The translations under genes and the position numbers were made by a program. Shown in pieces: positions 41,068 to 49,634 of a DNA stretch of 64,000 nucleotides. The notes beneath the pieces were generated by a model. That model was not told the origin of the DNA. It did no database searches and was given only the letters and a program-made list of their open reading frames with translations. The DNA comes from a bacterium (GTDB lineage Bacteria > Actinomycetota > Acidimicrobiia > Acidimicrobiales > Bin134), in NCBI GenBank assembly GCA_026708015.1, contig JAPOVT010000055.1, positions 14,461 through 78,460 on the forward strand, read 5' to 3'. How positions within the stretch are numbered: the first letter of the stretch is position 1; each line of letters starts with the position of its first letter.

Positions 41068-41658
41068 TCAGCCCAAGGTGTCCTGGTCGAAGAAACCGTC
41101 GTCCGGCTCCGGTTCCGGTTCGGGGCCGTAGACTCGAACCAGATCGGCCAGCGGGTCTCCCTGGAGTCGGGTCCGCGCCTCCTTGACGGTGTTCAGAATT
41201 CGCTCTAGGGCGTTCTCGAAGCTGCCCAGCTTGGTGTCGCAATAGTCCTCGGTCTCCAAGCGCAGTCGTCGAGCGGTGGCTTCGGCCTCTTCCACCATCC
41301 GCCGGGCCCGCTGCTCGGCTGCCTTGACCACTTCGGTGCGCTGCACCATGGCCTCTGCCTGGGTTCGGGCGGCCACCAAGATCTCGTCTCCCTCTCGGTG
41401 AACCCTCTTCAGGAAGTCCTCACGTTCTTTGAGCAGCCAGCGAGCCGCCCGCATCTCCTCGGGAAGACGGTTCAGGCAGTTTTGAAGCAGTTCGAGGACT
41501 TCCTCTTTGTTGATCATGGAAGATGCCGACAGGGGCATCGGCCGGGCCGCGTCAATCAACTCGATCGCTCGGCGCAACAGCAGATCAAACTCGGGATCCA
41601 CGAACGTCCCGGCGGTCGTTTGGTGCGTTGCCGTTGAGTTGGGGTCGATATCAGTCAT
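41068..41658 (-). CDS. Coiled-coil protein, DivIVA-like (Rv2927c-type)
   Basis: This 196-residue protein is mostly one long helix (about residues 50-165), rich in Ala, Glu and Arg: EEVLELLQNCLNRLPEEM, ILVAARTQAEAMVQRTEV, EQRARRMVEEAEATARRLR. The layout resembles DivIVA-related or ATP-synthase-b-like proteins that actinobacteria carry between coaD and DUF177. No membrane segment is present. It overlaps the coaD stop by 8 bp. A role in polar growth or cell-wall scaffolding is possible but is only suggested by the fold and location. Confidence 0.75.
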   Translation of the reverse strand: MTDIDPNSTATHQTTAGTFVDPEFDLLLRRAIELIDAARPMPLSASSMINKEEVLELLQNCLNRLPEEMRAARWLLKEREDFLKRVHREGDEILVAARTQAEAMVQRTEVVKAAEQRARRMVEEAEATARRLRLETEDYCDTKLGSFENALERILNTVKEARTRLQGDPLADLVRVYGPEPEPEPDDGFFDQDTLG

Positions 41659-42130
41659 CTGGGTACCTCTCGATCAGTCGTTCGGCCACCGGCGGGGGGA
41701 CCATGGAGTCAATCTGCTGGCCGAAGCGGGCGAGCTCGCGTATCAGCTTGGAAGCCAGAAACGAGTGCTTGCTGGCTGAGGGGATGAAGAGCGTGTGGAC
41801 TCCGGAGACGGCTTGGTTCATCTGGGCCATCTGAAGCTCGTTCTCGAAATCCGATACCGCCCTGAGGCCCTTTACGATGAAGTCAACGCCCTCCCTTTTG
41901 GCCAGGTCCACCACCAGGCTGGCGAACTTCGTGGTCCGCACATTGGGCAGGTGGGCAAAGCACTCCTCCAGCATCGCCTGACGCTCGTCCAGCTTGAACA
42001 AAGGGGTCTTCTGAGGGTTGTGTACCGCGGCCACGATCACCTCTTCGAACAGGCGCGCCGCGGTCTCCACGATCTCCATATGACCGTTGTGTATGGGATC
42101 AAACGATCCGGGGAACAGGACACGCGTCAC
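41651..42130 (-). CDS. coaD: Pantetheine-phosphate adenylyltransferase
   Basis: CoaD makes dephospho-CoA from 4'-phosphopantetheine and ATP. The nucleotidyltransferase loop GSFDPIHNGHMEIV (residues 8-21) contains HxGH (HNGH). EGVDFIVKGLRAVSDFENEL (residues about 75-94) and the C-terminal SSKHSFLASKLIREL-like block match the family. Its 159 residues are normal. It lies 27 bp after rsmD, the common rsmD-coaD pair. Confidence 0.96.
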   Translation of the reverse strand: MTRVLFPGSFDPIHNGHMEIVETAARLFEEVIVAAVHNPQKTPLFKLDERQAMLEECFAHLPNVRTTKFASLVVDLAKREGVDFIVKGLRAVSDFENELQMAQMNQAVSGVHTLFIPSASKHSFLASKLIRELARFGQQIDSMVPPPVAERLIERYPDD

Positions 42131-42157
42131 GAAGGGGTCTCCTGGGGTCTTTGGTTG

Positions 42158-42682
42158 CTATCGCCGGGTGGCAATCACCACAACGGTACCCGCGTAGCGC
42201 CGCTGTTTTACGACATCCCAGTGGGCTCCGAGCTCCACTGCCTGATCGGACTCAGCCACCACTGTGTCCGAGGGGAGCTGGGACACCAATTCAGGCCAGG
42301 CATCGAACCCATAGGGGGGATCGCACAGAGCCACGTCGAAGCCATAGCCCAGCCCGGCAAGCTCTCTCATGACATCGCCGGGCACCACCCGGCAGCGGTC
42401 GTTGAACCCGGTGATATCGATGTTGGCCTTCAGCGCGGCCAGCGCAGCCGGAGCCGACTCCACGAACGTGGCCGAGGCTGCTCCTCGGGACACGGCCTCC
42501 AGCCCTAGCGCCCCGGAGCCGGCAAACAGGTCCAGCACGTTGGCGCCTTCCAGACAGCCCTGGCTGTGCAGCGAGTTGAAGACCGCCTCCCGAACCCTGC
42601 TGGTGGTGGGCCGCACTTCGATGCCCTCGGGGGTGCTCAACCGCCGCCCCCGGGCCTCCCCGGCGATGATCCGAAGCGTCAT
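42158..42682 (-). CDS. rsmD: 16S rRNA (guanine(966)-N(2))-methyltransferase
   Basis: RsmD methylates G966 of 16S rRNA in the 30S subunit. The 174-residue Rossmann-fold protein has the N-terminal RIIAGEARGRRL, VLDLFAGSGALGLEAVSRGA (SAM-binding) and CDPPYGFD, the DPPY catalytic motif for N2-methylation of guanine. It starts 2 bp after the acetyltransferase stop and precedes coaD. Confidence 0.95.
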   Translation of the reverse strand: MTLRIIAGEARGRRLSTPEGIEVRPTTSRVREAVFNSLHSQGCLEGANVLDLFAGSGALGLEAVSRGAASATFVESAPAALAALKANIDITGFNDRCRVVPGDVMRELAGLGYGFDVALCDPPYGFDAWPELVSQLPSDTVVAESDQAVELGAHWDVVKQRRYAGTVVVIATRR

Positions 42683-42684
42683 CG

Positions 42685-43314
42685 CTATTCGGGAGGGCGG
42701 GGTTCTCGGGCCATCGGGGTGATCAGCACCCCGTCGCCCAGCGTGAACTCGTCGTAGGGCTCAAAACCGTGGCGTCGATAGAAGCCCACGTTGGCCGGGT
42801 TGCTCGACTCCAGATAGGCCAGGGCGCCGATCCGGTCACAGCGATCAAGCATGGGCGCCAGTACCTTGCTTCCCAGACCCTTGCTCTGCTGTTGCGATGA
42901 CGTGCCCAACACCGCCAAATACCAGTGGGGCTCGTCCAACCGGGCCCGTTGCATCTTTCCCAAAGCCTCCATTCGGGATGGGGCCAGATCCCCTACCAGC
43001 TCGGTCATCATGGCGATGAAGGCCCTTTGGCCCTCAGACTCGCCTGGATCAGCCTCGTCGCTTCCCGTTGTCTGGCCGTCCTGGTCTTTGGGGGGTTGCC
43101 AGTAGGCCACGCATCCGTCGGCCCGGGTTCCGTGCAGCTCAGAGCCGGAGGGTAGATGGTCGAGACAGAAGCCCCACCAGCGGGTCAAGCACTCCAGCCG
43201 GGAGGCATCGTCGGGAAACACCCACTTCATCAGCGGATCCTGCTCAAAGGCGTCGGCCCAGATTTCGGCGATTCGGTCCCGTCGTTCCATACCCATTCGC
43301 ACGATCTCCAACAC
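42685..43314 (-). CDS. GNAT-family N-acetyltransferase
   Basis: The 209-residue protein is a GNAT acyltransferase. The acetyl-CoA loop is QQQSKGLGSKVLAPML (Q-x-x-G-x-G), and the final strand-helix region is LESSNPANVGFYRRHGFEP. The substrate is unknown. It is inserted between recG and rsmD on the same strand, 16 bp and 2 bp from them, so it is likely co-transcribed. This insertion is not part of the usual recG-rsmD-coaD order. Confidence 0.87.
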   Translation of the reverse strand: MLEIVRMGMERRDRIAEIWADAFEQDPLMKWVFPDDASRLECLTRWWGFCLDHLPSGSELHGTRADGCVAYWQPPKDQDGQTTGSDEADPGESEGQRAFIAMMTELVGDLAPSRMEALGKMQRARLDEPHWYLAVLGTSSQQQSKGLGSKVLAPMLDRCDRIGALAYLESSNPANVGFYRRHGFEPYDEFTLGDGVLITPMAREPRPPE

Positions 43315-43330
43315 GGTTCCTCCTCGAACC

Positions 43331-45502
43331 TCAGCTCTTCAGCAGGTAGTCGGCGTCGTCGTCTACCAATAGCAGTTCTACTTCGGCCCGCAGCTCTGCT
43401 TTTTGTTGAAGGTCTGGATCATCGTCCAGCATCTCCCCGGCGGCTTGACGGGCCCACACCACCCAGTCCTTGTCCCGGCGCAGGGAGGCCAGTTGCAAAT
43501 CGTTCCGGCCCTTTTGGCGCTCTCCCAAGATGGTGCCCTCGCCCCGCAATTCCAAGTCGGCCTCGGCCAATTCGAACCCATCGGTGGTGTCCACCAAGGC
43601 CCGGAGCCGCTCCGCGGCCACCCCCACCGCATCGGCGGCCAGCAGGCAGCAGGAAGATTCCTGCTCGCCCCGGCCCACTCGGCCTCTGAGCTGGTGAAGC
43701 TGCGCTATCCCGAACCGATCAGCGTCCACGATCACCATGATGGTGGCGTTGGGCACATCCACCCCTACTTCGATCACGGTGGTGGCCACCAGCACATCGA
43801 TGGTCCCGCTTCGAAACAGGTCCATCACCGACTCCTTCTCGGCTGGGGTGAGCCGCCCGTGGAGCAAGCCGACTTGCAGACCGGCCAGCTCGTCTCCTTG
43901 CAGGCGCTCGTAAGTCTCGGTGACCGAGCGGGCCTCGATGCTGTCTGACTCGTCGATCAGCGGGCACACCACATACGCCTGGCGGCCCTTGCCCACTTCC
44001 GCTCTGACCTGCTCCCACACTTCGGCTTCCTCAGCGGCAGATCGAGCCCAATGGGTGGCGATCGGGGTTCGCCCCGGGGGCATCTCATTGAGCGTGGACA
44101 CGTCCAGGTCGCCGTACACGGTCATGGCCGCGGTTCGGGGGATAGGAGTGGCCGTCATGACCAGCACATCAGGAGTGGCTGCTTGGGAGCCCTTGGCCCG
44201 CAGCGCGGCACGTTGCTCCACCCCAAAGCGGTGCTGCTCGTCCACCACAACCACTCCCAGCGAGCAGAAGCCCACCCCCTCCTGAATGAGGGCGTGGGTG
44301 CCGATCACAATGTCGATGGTCCCTTTGGCCAAGGACTCCTGGATATGAGCCCGCTCGGCTCTCGGCGTTTGGTTGGTGAGCAAGGCCACCTTCAGGGGCC
44401 GCTCGGCCAGCAGAGTTCCAGATGCAGGTACGGCCAGGTCCTTCAGTAGAGAGCGAATCCCCAAAAAGTGCTGGGTGGCCAGCACCTCGGTGGGGGCCAT
44501 CAGCGCTCCCTGGTGCTCGCCCTGAACCGCGGTGAGCATCGCGGCCACCGCGACCACGGTCTTGCCCGCCCCCACATCGCCCTGCAAGAGGCGGTGCATC
44601 GGCACCGGACGGGCCATGTCGGCCACCACTTCGGCGATCACCCGGCGCTGGGCACCGGTGAGGGAAAACCCCAGCGAGGCTGTGAACCGGTCGACCAGCT
44701 CTCCGCCGGTGTCATGGCAGATGCCGACTGCGGCCCGCTCCACCGCCCGCTTGCGCATGATGAGCTTGAGCTGGAGACGCAGCAGTTCGTCGAACACCAG
44801 CCGATCGCGAGCGGTGTACTGGGCGTCCATGGAGTCGGGTCGATGGATGCCCTCTATGGCCTGATGGCGGCCGATCAAGCCGTGGCGCTGCCGCAGCGAC
44901 TCGGGAACCGGATCGCTGATCCCCCGCTGCTCGGATCGCCGCAAGGCTTCGTCCACCCACCGCCTGATTTCCCGGGTCTGTAGTCCGGCCTTGCCCGACT
45001 GGGGGTACACCGGCACGATGCGACCGGTCTCATCGCCCACCAGATCCACGATGGGGTTGGTCATCTGGCTCTGACCCCGATATCGGTCCAGCTTTCCGAA
45101 TACCACCACCTCCTGGCCCTCGGACAGCTGGCGGTCCCGCCAGGGCTGATTGAAGAAGATCAGGCCCAGGCGGCCGGTGTCATCGCTGACCGTCACCCTG
45201 ACCAGCGTTCGGCTGCCTCGGAGCCGCTTGGAGAACACGCTGTCGACTTGGGCCATCACCATGGCCTCCACGCCGTCTTCCAAATCTGAGATGGAGGCTC
45301 GGTTCGTCCGATCGATGTATCGACGGGGGTAGTAGGTCAACAGATCCAGCACCGACTCCACCTCGACTGAAGCCAGTGCCTTGGCCTTGGCCCGTCCCAC
45401 CCCGCTCAGCACCTCGACATTCATAGCCTCGAAGTCGGCCATCGTGAGCGGAGACCGACTGGCCACTCCCTGTTCAGAGCTGTCCGAGGGCGGCGTGGTC
45501 AC
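43331..45502 (-). CDS. recG: ATP-dependent DNA helicase RecG
   Basis: RecG remodels stalled replication forks and branched DNA. The N-terminal OB/wedge domain (about residues 80-170) precedes the helicase core with GDVGAGKTVVAVAAML (motif I), DEQHRFGV (motif II) and QLRGRVGRGEQESS (motif VI). The 723 residues are full length. It starts with GTG, overlapping the fakA stop by 4 bp (GTGA). Confidence 0.97.
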   Translation of the reverse strand: MTTPPSDSSEQGVASRSPLTMADFEAMNVEVLSGVGRAKAKALASVEVESVLDLLTYYPRRYIDRTNRASISDLEDGVEAMVMAQVDSVFSKRLRGSRTLVRVTVSDDTGRLGLIFFNQPWRDRQLSEGQEVVVFGKLDRYRGQSQMTNPIVDLVGDETGRIVPVYPQSGKAGLQTREIRRWVDEALRRSEQRGISDPVPESLRQRHGLIGRHQAIEGIHRPDSMDAQYTARDRLVFDELLRLQLKLIMRKRAVERAAVGICHDTGGELVDRFTASLGFSLTGAQRRVIAEVVADMARPVPMHRLLQGDVGAGKTVVAVAAMLTAVQGEHQGALMAPTEVLATQHFLGIRSLLKDLAVPASGTLLAERPLKVALLTNQTPRAERAHIQESLAKGTIDIVIGTHALIQEGVGFCSLGVVVVDEQHRFGVEQRAALRAKGSQAATPDVLVMTATPIPRTAAMTVYGDLDVSTLNEMPPGRTPIATHWARSAAEEAEVWEQVRAEVGKGRQAYVVCPLIDESDSIEARSVTETYERLQGDELAGLQVGLLHGRLTPAEKESVMDLFRSGTIDVLVATTVIEVGVDVPNATIMVIVDADRFGIAQLHQLRGRVGRGEQESSCCLLAADAVGVAAERLRALVDTTDGFELAEADLELRGEGTILGERQKGRNDLQLASLRRDKDWVVWARQAAGEMLDDDPDLQQKAELRAEVELLLVDDDADYLLKS

Positions 45503-47157
45503 TCCACTCCGAAATAGAACGGATAGAGCGGCTGGTTGCCCTCGTGGATCTCCACTTCGATCGCAGGATGATGCTCGGCCAACCAGGAGGACACTTCTCC
45601 GACATCGGCCGATACGGCGTCGGCCCCGGCGATCACCGTCACCAGCTCATGGCCGTCGTCGATGATCTCGGCCAGCAGCCCGGTGGCCGCCTGTGCCGCG
45701 CCCTGGGCCACCACCCGCAACCCACCGCGATCCAGGCCCAGCCACTGACCCGCGGCGATGGGTCCCAACTCGCTCTCGGTGTCGCGCACTGCTTGGGTGA
45801 CCTCCCCGGTCACCACCTCGGAGGCGGCGTCGGCCATGGCCTCCTGGTTCTGATCGGCGGTGGCCGACGGGTCATAGGCCATCAAGGCGGCCAAGCCCTC
45901 AGCGATCCCCTTGGTCGGCACGACCCGCACCACCGCATCGGTGCAGTCGTCCACCCGCTCGGCCACCGGCACTATGTTTTTGTTGTTGGGGAGAAGCACA
46001 ATCTCGGCGGCGTCGAGTTGCTCCACCGCCTGCACGAAATGCTCGGTGGAGGGATTCATCGTCTGGCCCCCGGCGATGACGGCTCGAACCCCGAGCGACT
46101 CGAAAATGCGGCGCACCCCCGCCCCCACCGACACGGCCACCACTGCGGTGTGAACCGGCTCGCCGGCAATGGTGGTGACGGTCCCGCCGATCTCGGCGGC
46201 GGCAAGCGACTCCACATGTCTGACCTGTTCGAACAAGTCGGTCACCCGTATGTCGTACGGACGACCGACGCCGATGCCCGCCTCAATGCTGGCACCGATG
46301 TCGTTGCTGTGGATATGGCAGTTCCACAAGCCGTCGCCGCCCACCACCACGATGGAATCGCCCAGGGCCTCCCACGCGGAGCGGAAGTCGCCGATACGGT
46401 CGTCGTCGGCCTCCAGGAAGAACATCACCTCATAGCGGGTGCCGTCCGCATCGTCATCGACTCCGTGGGGATCGTCGGCCCCGGCCACTGCCGCACCCAC
46501 TCCCGCCGTGGGGTCCACCGACGGCGGGTCGGGCAGCGGCCGACCGTCCATCGCGGTGATCAGCGCATCCAGAAAGAGCAGAAATCCCGCTCCCCCGGCG
46601 TCCACCACGTTGGCCCGGGCCAACTGGGGCAGCAGCTCCGGCGTGCGATCCAGCGACGCCCGTCCCGCCTGCTGGCATCCCTCCACCAATTGGATGAGGC
46701 CGTCGACGCCCTCCTCGACCGCTTCGGCAGCCGCGTTGGCCACATCTCGCACCACGGTGAGGATGGTCCCCTCCACCGGGGTAGACACCGCTTCATCGGC
46801 CGCGGCCGAAGCCTGTTTCAGCGCACCGGCCAGTACAGGGGGATCCATATGGCCAGCAGCGGCCACCGTGTCGGCCAAGCCGCGCAAGATCTGCGACAGG
46901 ATCACTCCAGAGTTGCCCCGAGCCCCCATGAGCGATCCGTGGCTGATGGCGTGGCACACCTCGGCCATCCCCTCACCAGCGCCGGTCACCTCGGCCACCA
47001 CCGTTTCCAGGGTGAGCGCCATGTTGGTGCCGGTATCGCCATCGGGAACCGGGTAAACGTTGAGCTGGTTGATGACGTCCCGGTGCATGCCGAGGACGTC
47101 TCGGTACCGCTCCATCGCCGCCCGCAATCCATCGGCACCCAGCCGGTTTGCCGTCAT
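45499..47157 (-). CDS. DAK2-domain protein, fatty acid kinase FakA-like
   Basis: The 552-residue protein has an N-terminal DAK2 domain with NVYPVPDGDTGTNMALTLE (the three Asp ligands for Mg-ATP) and GARGNSGVILSQILRG. A middle and C-terminal DegV/FakA-like region follows, with LLPNNKNIVPVAERV. In Firmicutes FakA phosphorylates fatty acids carried by FakB for phospholipid synthesis. No FakB lies in the window, so the substrate is assumed. The gene precedes recG, a common actinobacterial pair. The ATG at 47157 has GAGGAGC directly upstream. Confidence 0.88.
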   Translation of the reverse strand: MTANRLGADGLRAAMERYRDVLGMHRDVINQLNVYPVPDGDTGTNMALTLETVVAEVTGAGEGMAEVCHAISHGSLMGARGNSGVILSQILRGLADTVAAAGHMDPPVLAGALKQASAAADEAVSTPVEGTILTVVRDVANAAAEAVEEGVDGLIQLVEGCQQAGRASLDRTPELLPQLARANVVDAGGAGFLLFLDALITAMDGRPLPDPPSVDPTAGVGAAVAGADDPHGVDDDADGTRYEVMFFLEADDDRIGDFRSAWEALGDSIVVVGGDGLWNCHIHSNDIGASIEAGIGVGRPYDIRVTDLFEQVRHVESLAAAEIGGTVTTIAGEPVHTAVVAVSVGAGVRRIFESLGVRAVIAGGQTMNPSTEHFVQAVEQLDAAEIVLLPNNKNIVPVAERVDDCTDAVVRVVPTKGIAEGLAALMAYDPSATADQNQEAMADAASEVVTGEVTQAVRDTESELGPIAAGQWLGLDRGGLRVVAQGAAQAATGLLAEIIDDGHELVTVIAGADAVSADVGEVSSWLAEHHPAIEVEIHEGNQPLYPFYFGVE

Positions 47158-47213
47158 GCTCCTCGATGCTACCTAGTCGAGCCTGCCCGACTCGCGAACC
47201 GTCTGGACCAGCC

Positions 47214-47229
47214 ATTACCCTGCCGTAAT
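47214..47229. promoter_or_regulatory. Short inverted repeat in the fakA/cold-shock-like divergent gap
   Basis: ATTAC (47214-47218) and GTAAT (47225-47229) are perfect inverted half-sites six bases apart in the 99-bp divergent gap. They could be an operator or part of a promoter. No confident -35/-10 pair was seen. The signal is weak by itself. Confidence 0.2.
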
Positions 47230-47256
47230 CCCCGATCACTGTCAGAAAGAGTCCCT

Positions 47257-47505
47257 GTGCAGGGTGTGATCAAGGCATACGATCCCGCAACCGGTCTTGG
47301 CGTTGTGGTGCGAGACACCGACCTGGCCGAGTTCGACTTGGCTGCCGATGCGCTAGAGGGATCGGTGTTCCGGATGCTGCGCCAAGGCCAGCGAGTGCTG
47401 TTCGATCTAGATGAAGGGCAAGCCACCCGTCTGCGGTTGGGCTCAGAGGTAGACATGGGCACCCCATCCTTCCTCACCGCCGCCGGCGACCCGGAGCCCG
47501 CGTGA
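47257..47505 (+). CDS. Cold-shock-domain-like small protein, atypical
   Basis: From the GTG at 47257 this frame encodes 82 residues. GVIKAYDPATGLGVVV and LRQGQRVLFDLDEGQATRLRLG fit the start and end of a cold-shock beta-barrel (compare GTVKWFNPEKGFGFI in CspA). The nucleic-acid-binding RNP1 aromatics (KGFGFI) are TGLGVV here, and RNP2 (VFVHF) is AEFDLA. So the fold may be kept but RNA binding by the usual face is doubtful. Its stop overlaps the pckA start by 4 bp (GTGA), implying coupled translation. The N-terminus could begin at another start. Confidence 0.75.
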   Translation: MQGVIKAYDPATGLGVVVRDTDLAEFDLAADALEGSVFRMLRQGQRVLFDLDEGQATRLRLGSEVDMGTPSFLTAAGDPEPA

Positions 47506-49160
47506 GCCCTTCGGTTGCCGACCAGCTAGGCGCTCGCTTCGGCTTGGACTCGGTGGACATCCGGGCCGGGCTGACCCAAGACGATCTGTTCGCCGCCGCC
47601 ATCGCCGGAGACCGGGGCCGCACCCGCATCGATGGAGGCGAGCACGACCAGAAGGCGTTCGCCACCGCTTTGGGCACCGACGGGCCGCTGATCTTCTACT
47701 CCGATCCCACGTGTACCGGCCGTCCCGTTCAGGACACCTTTGCGGTGGCCTGGCCCGAGTTGGTGGACGACGTGTGGTGGAAGGCGGACTTCAACAAGCT
47801 GGACGGCGACCACTACTCGGGATTGCTGGAGCGAGTGCTGGCCCATCTGAACGAGCGGCAGGCTGTGCTGTACACCGCCGACGTGTTCTGCGGCTGGGAT
47901 CCCGAGTTCGCCATCCCCTATCGGCTGGTCAGCGAATACGCCACCCACGCCTACTTCGCCAACATCATGTTCCCCAAAGGCGTGCGCGACGACGCCGACC
48001 GCTATGCCGTCGGCTGGACCATGATCAACGTCCCCAGCTTCCGCTGCGATCCCGACCGCGACGGCACCCGCACCGACCGGGCGGTCATCATGGACCTGCG
48101 CAATCGGCTGGGGCTGGTGCTCGGGCGGTCCGACTATTGCGGCGTAGTCAAGAAGACCATGTTCACGGTGATGAACTTCGTTCTGCCCGATGCCAAGCAG
48201 CTCACCATGCACTGCTCGGCCAACGTGGACAGCAGCGGCAACAGCGCCATCTTGTTCGGCCTGTCGGGCACCGGGAAGACAACCCTGTCGGCCGACCCCG
48301 ACCGCAGCCTGATCGGCGACGACGAGCATGTGTGGACCGAATCGGGGATCGCCAATTTTGAGGACGGCTGCTACGCCAAGCTCATCGACTTGGACAAGGA
48401 GGCCGAACCGATCATCGCCGCCGCCTTGTCGAGGGGGGGAACCCTCATCGAGAACGTTCCCGCCCTGCCCGGCCGGGATCTGGCCGACACCGACCCCCAA
48501 GAGCTCGACCTCGCCGACGACTCCATCACTGAGAACACCCGGTTCGCTTATCCGCTCTCGTGCAACCCCCACGTGGCCCCTGGCGCCAAAGGGCCTCACC
48601 CCCGCACCATCGTGCTGTTGACCGCCGATGCTTTCGGCGTGCTCCCCCCGGTGTCGATCCTCGATCGGGACGAGGTGATGTACCACTTCGTGATGGGGTT
48701 CACCGCCAAGCTGGCTGGCACGGAAGTGGGCGTGGTGGAGCCGCAGGCCACGTTCAGCGCCTGCTTCGGAGCGCCGTTCATGTCGCACAAGCCATCGGTG
48801 TACGCCGAGCTGCTGGCCCATCGCATGGATGCCCACTCGGCCCGCTGCATCCTGTTGAACACCGGCTGGTCAGGAGGGCCCTACGGGGTGGGGAACCGCA
48901 TGTCCATCTCCCACACCCGGGCGCTGCTCAACGCGGCCCTCAACGGCGACCTCGACACCGTGGACACCGTCAGGCTCCCCATCTTGGGGCTGCGAGTCCC
49001 CGTCTCGTGCCCGGGTGTCCCCGATGAGGTGTTGAACCCCCGGAACACCTGGAGCGATCCCGACGCCTACGACGAAGCCGCCGTTCGGCTGCGCGACCTG
49101 TTCCGCCAGAACTTCCAAGATCAGGACTACGCCGCGCTGGGCATCCAGGAGATGCTCTAA
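47502..49160 (+). CDS. pckA: Phosphoenolpyruvate carboxykinase (ATP)
   Basis: PckA converts oxaloacetate and ATP to PEP and CO2, the entry to gluconeogenesis. The P-loop GLSGTGKTTLSADP (near residue 253), the metal site region GDDEHVW and ENTRFAYPL, and the C-terminal NTGWSGGPYGVG are diagnostic of the ATP form, not the GTP form found in many mycobacteria. The 552 residues are full length. It starts with GTG overlapping the cold-shock-like gene. It is cytosolic. Confidence 0.95.
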   Translation: MSPSVADQLGARFGLDSVDIRAGLTQDDLFAAAIAGDRGRTRIDGGEHDQKAFATALGTDGPLIFYSDPTCTGRPVQDTFAVAWPELVDDVWWKADFNKLDGDHYSGLLERVLAHLNERQAVLYTADVFCGWDPEFAIPYRLVSEYATHAYFANIMFPKGVRDDADRYAVGWTMINVPSFRCDPDRDGTRTDRAVIMDLRNRLGLVLGRSDYCGVVKKTMFTVMNFVLPDAKQLTMHCSANVDSSGNSAILFGLSGTGKTTLSADPDRSLIGDDEHVWTESGIANFEDGCYAKLIDLDKEAEPIIAAALSRGGTLIENVPALPGRDLADTDPQELDLADDSITENTRFAYPLSCNPHVAPGAKGPHPRTIVLLTADAFGVLPPVSILDRDEVMYHFVMGFTAKLAGTEVGVVEPQATFSACFGAPFMSHKPSVYAELLAHRMDAHSARCILLNTGWSGGPYGVGNRMSISHTRALLNAALNGDLDTVDTVRLPILGLRVPVSCPGVPDEVLNPRNTWSDPDAYDEAAVRLRDLFRQNFQDQDYAALGIQEML

Positions 49161-49205
49161 CGCGTCCAGAACTGCAATTCCCCGGGATCTGCCGGAGACA
49201 CCTGA

Positions 49206-49514
49206 CTACATGAAAATCTGGGCCACAAACACGGCCCAGACGCTGAGGATGAAGGCTGACAGCGTGCCGAAGTGGATGCGTGCCTGCCTAGCCAACTTGG
49301 ACTCCAGCCTGGCGAACCCGATCTCCATCTTGGACCCCAATTCGGCCCTCTCTGCTCGCGCTTCGGCTAGCCCGACTTGCAAATCGGCCTTGGTGGCCAG
49401 TTCGTCGCGCCCCTCGGGGAGGATGCACCTCATTAGAGTCTCCGTGGCCTCCTCGCCGATTGCGACAGCCAAACTGGCTGCCATCTGCCTACGCTCAACT
49501 TCGCTCACCGACAT
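49206..49514 (-). CDS. Small coiled-coil protein with C-terminal membrane anchor
   Basis: The 102-residue protein has a charged helical part (RRQMAASLAVAIGEEATETL, ELATKADLQVGLAEARAERA, ELGSKMEIGFARLESKLARQ) and one C-terminal hydrophobic helix (FGTLSAFILSVWAVFVAQIF). The layout resembles DUF1640/CCDC90-like tail-anchored proteins; function unknown. I chose the ATG at 49514, which has AAAAGGGCG upstream; longer starts at 49532 and 49553 exist. It is a single gene between pckA and galE. Confidence 0.6.
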   Translation of the reverse strand: MSVSEVERRQMAASLAVAIGEEATETLMRCILPEGRDELATKADLQVGLAEARAERAELGSKMEIGFARLESKLARQARIHFGTLSAFILSVWAVFVAQIFM

Positions 49515-49634
49515 CTCAACGCCCTTTTCCATGAATAAGACCAGAAAGGGCACACTACGAAGCCGGTGCCGACGGCATCTGTGATCCTAAACCCGCCCCC
49601 TACCAAACACAACCACCAAAACCCCAGGCAAGCA

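Noticed and set aside
45544-47505. Long plus-strand frame of 653 codons antisense to fakA
   Set aside because: Only its last 83 codons, from GTG 47257, look like a protein. The rest is the GC-rich shadow of fakA, rich in His, Gly and Arg with no family pattern.
47526-48836. Minus-strand frame of 436 codons antisense to pckA
   Set aside because: pckA motifs are clear on the plus strand; the antisense product has no recognisable domain.
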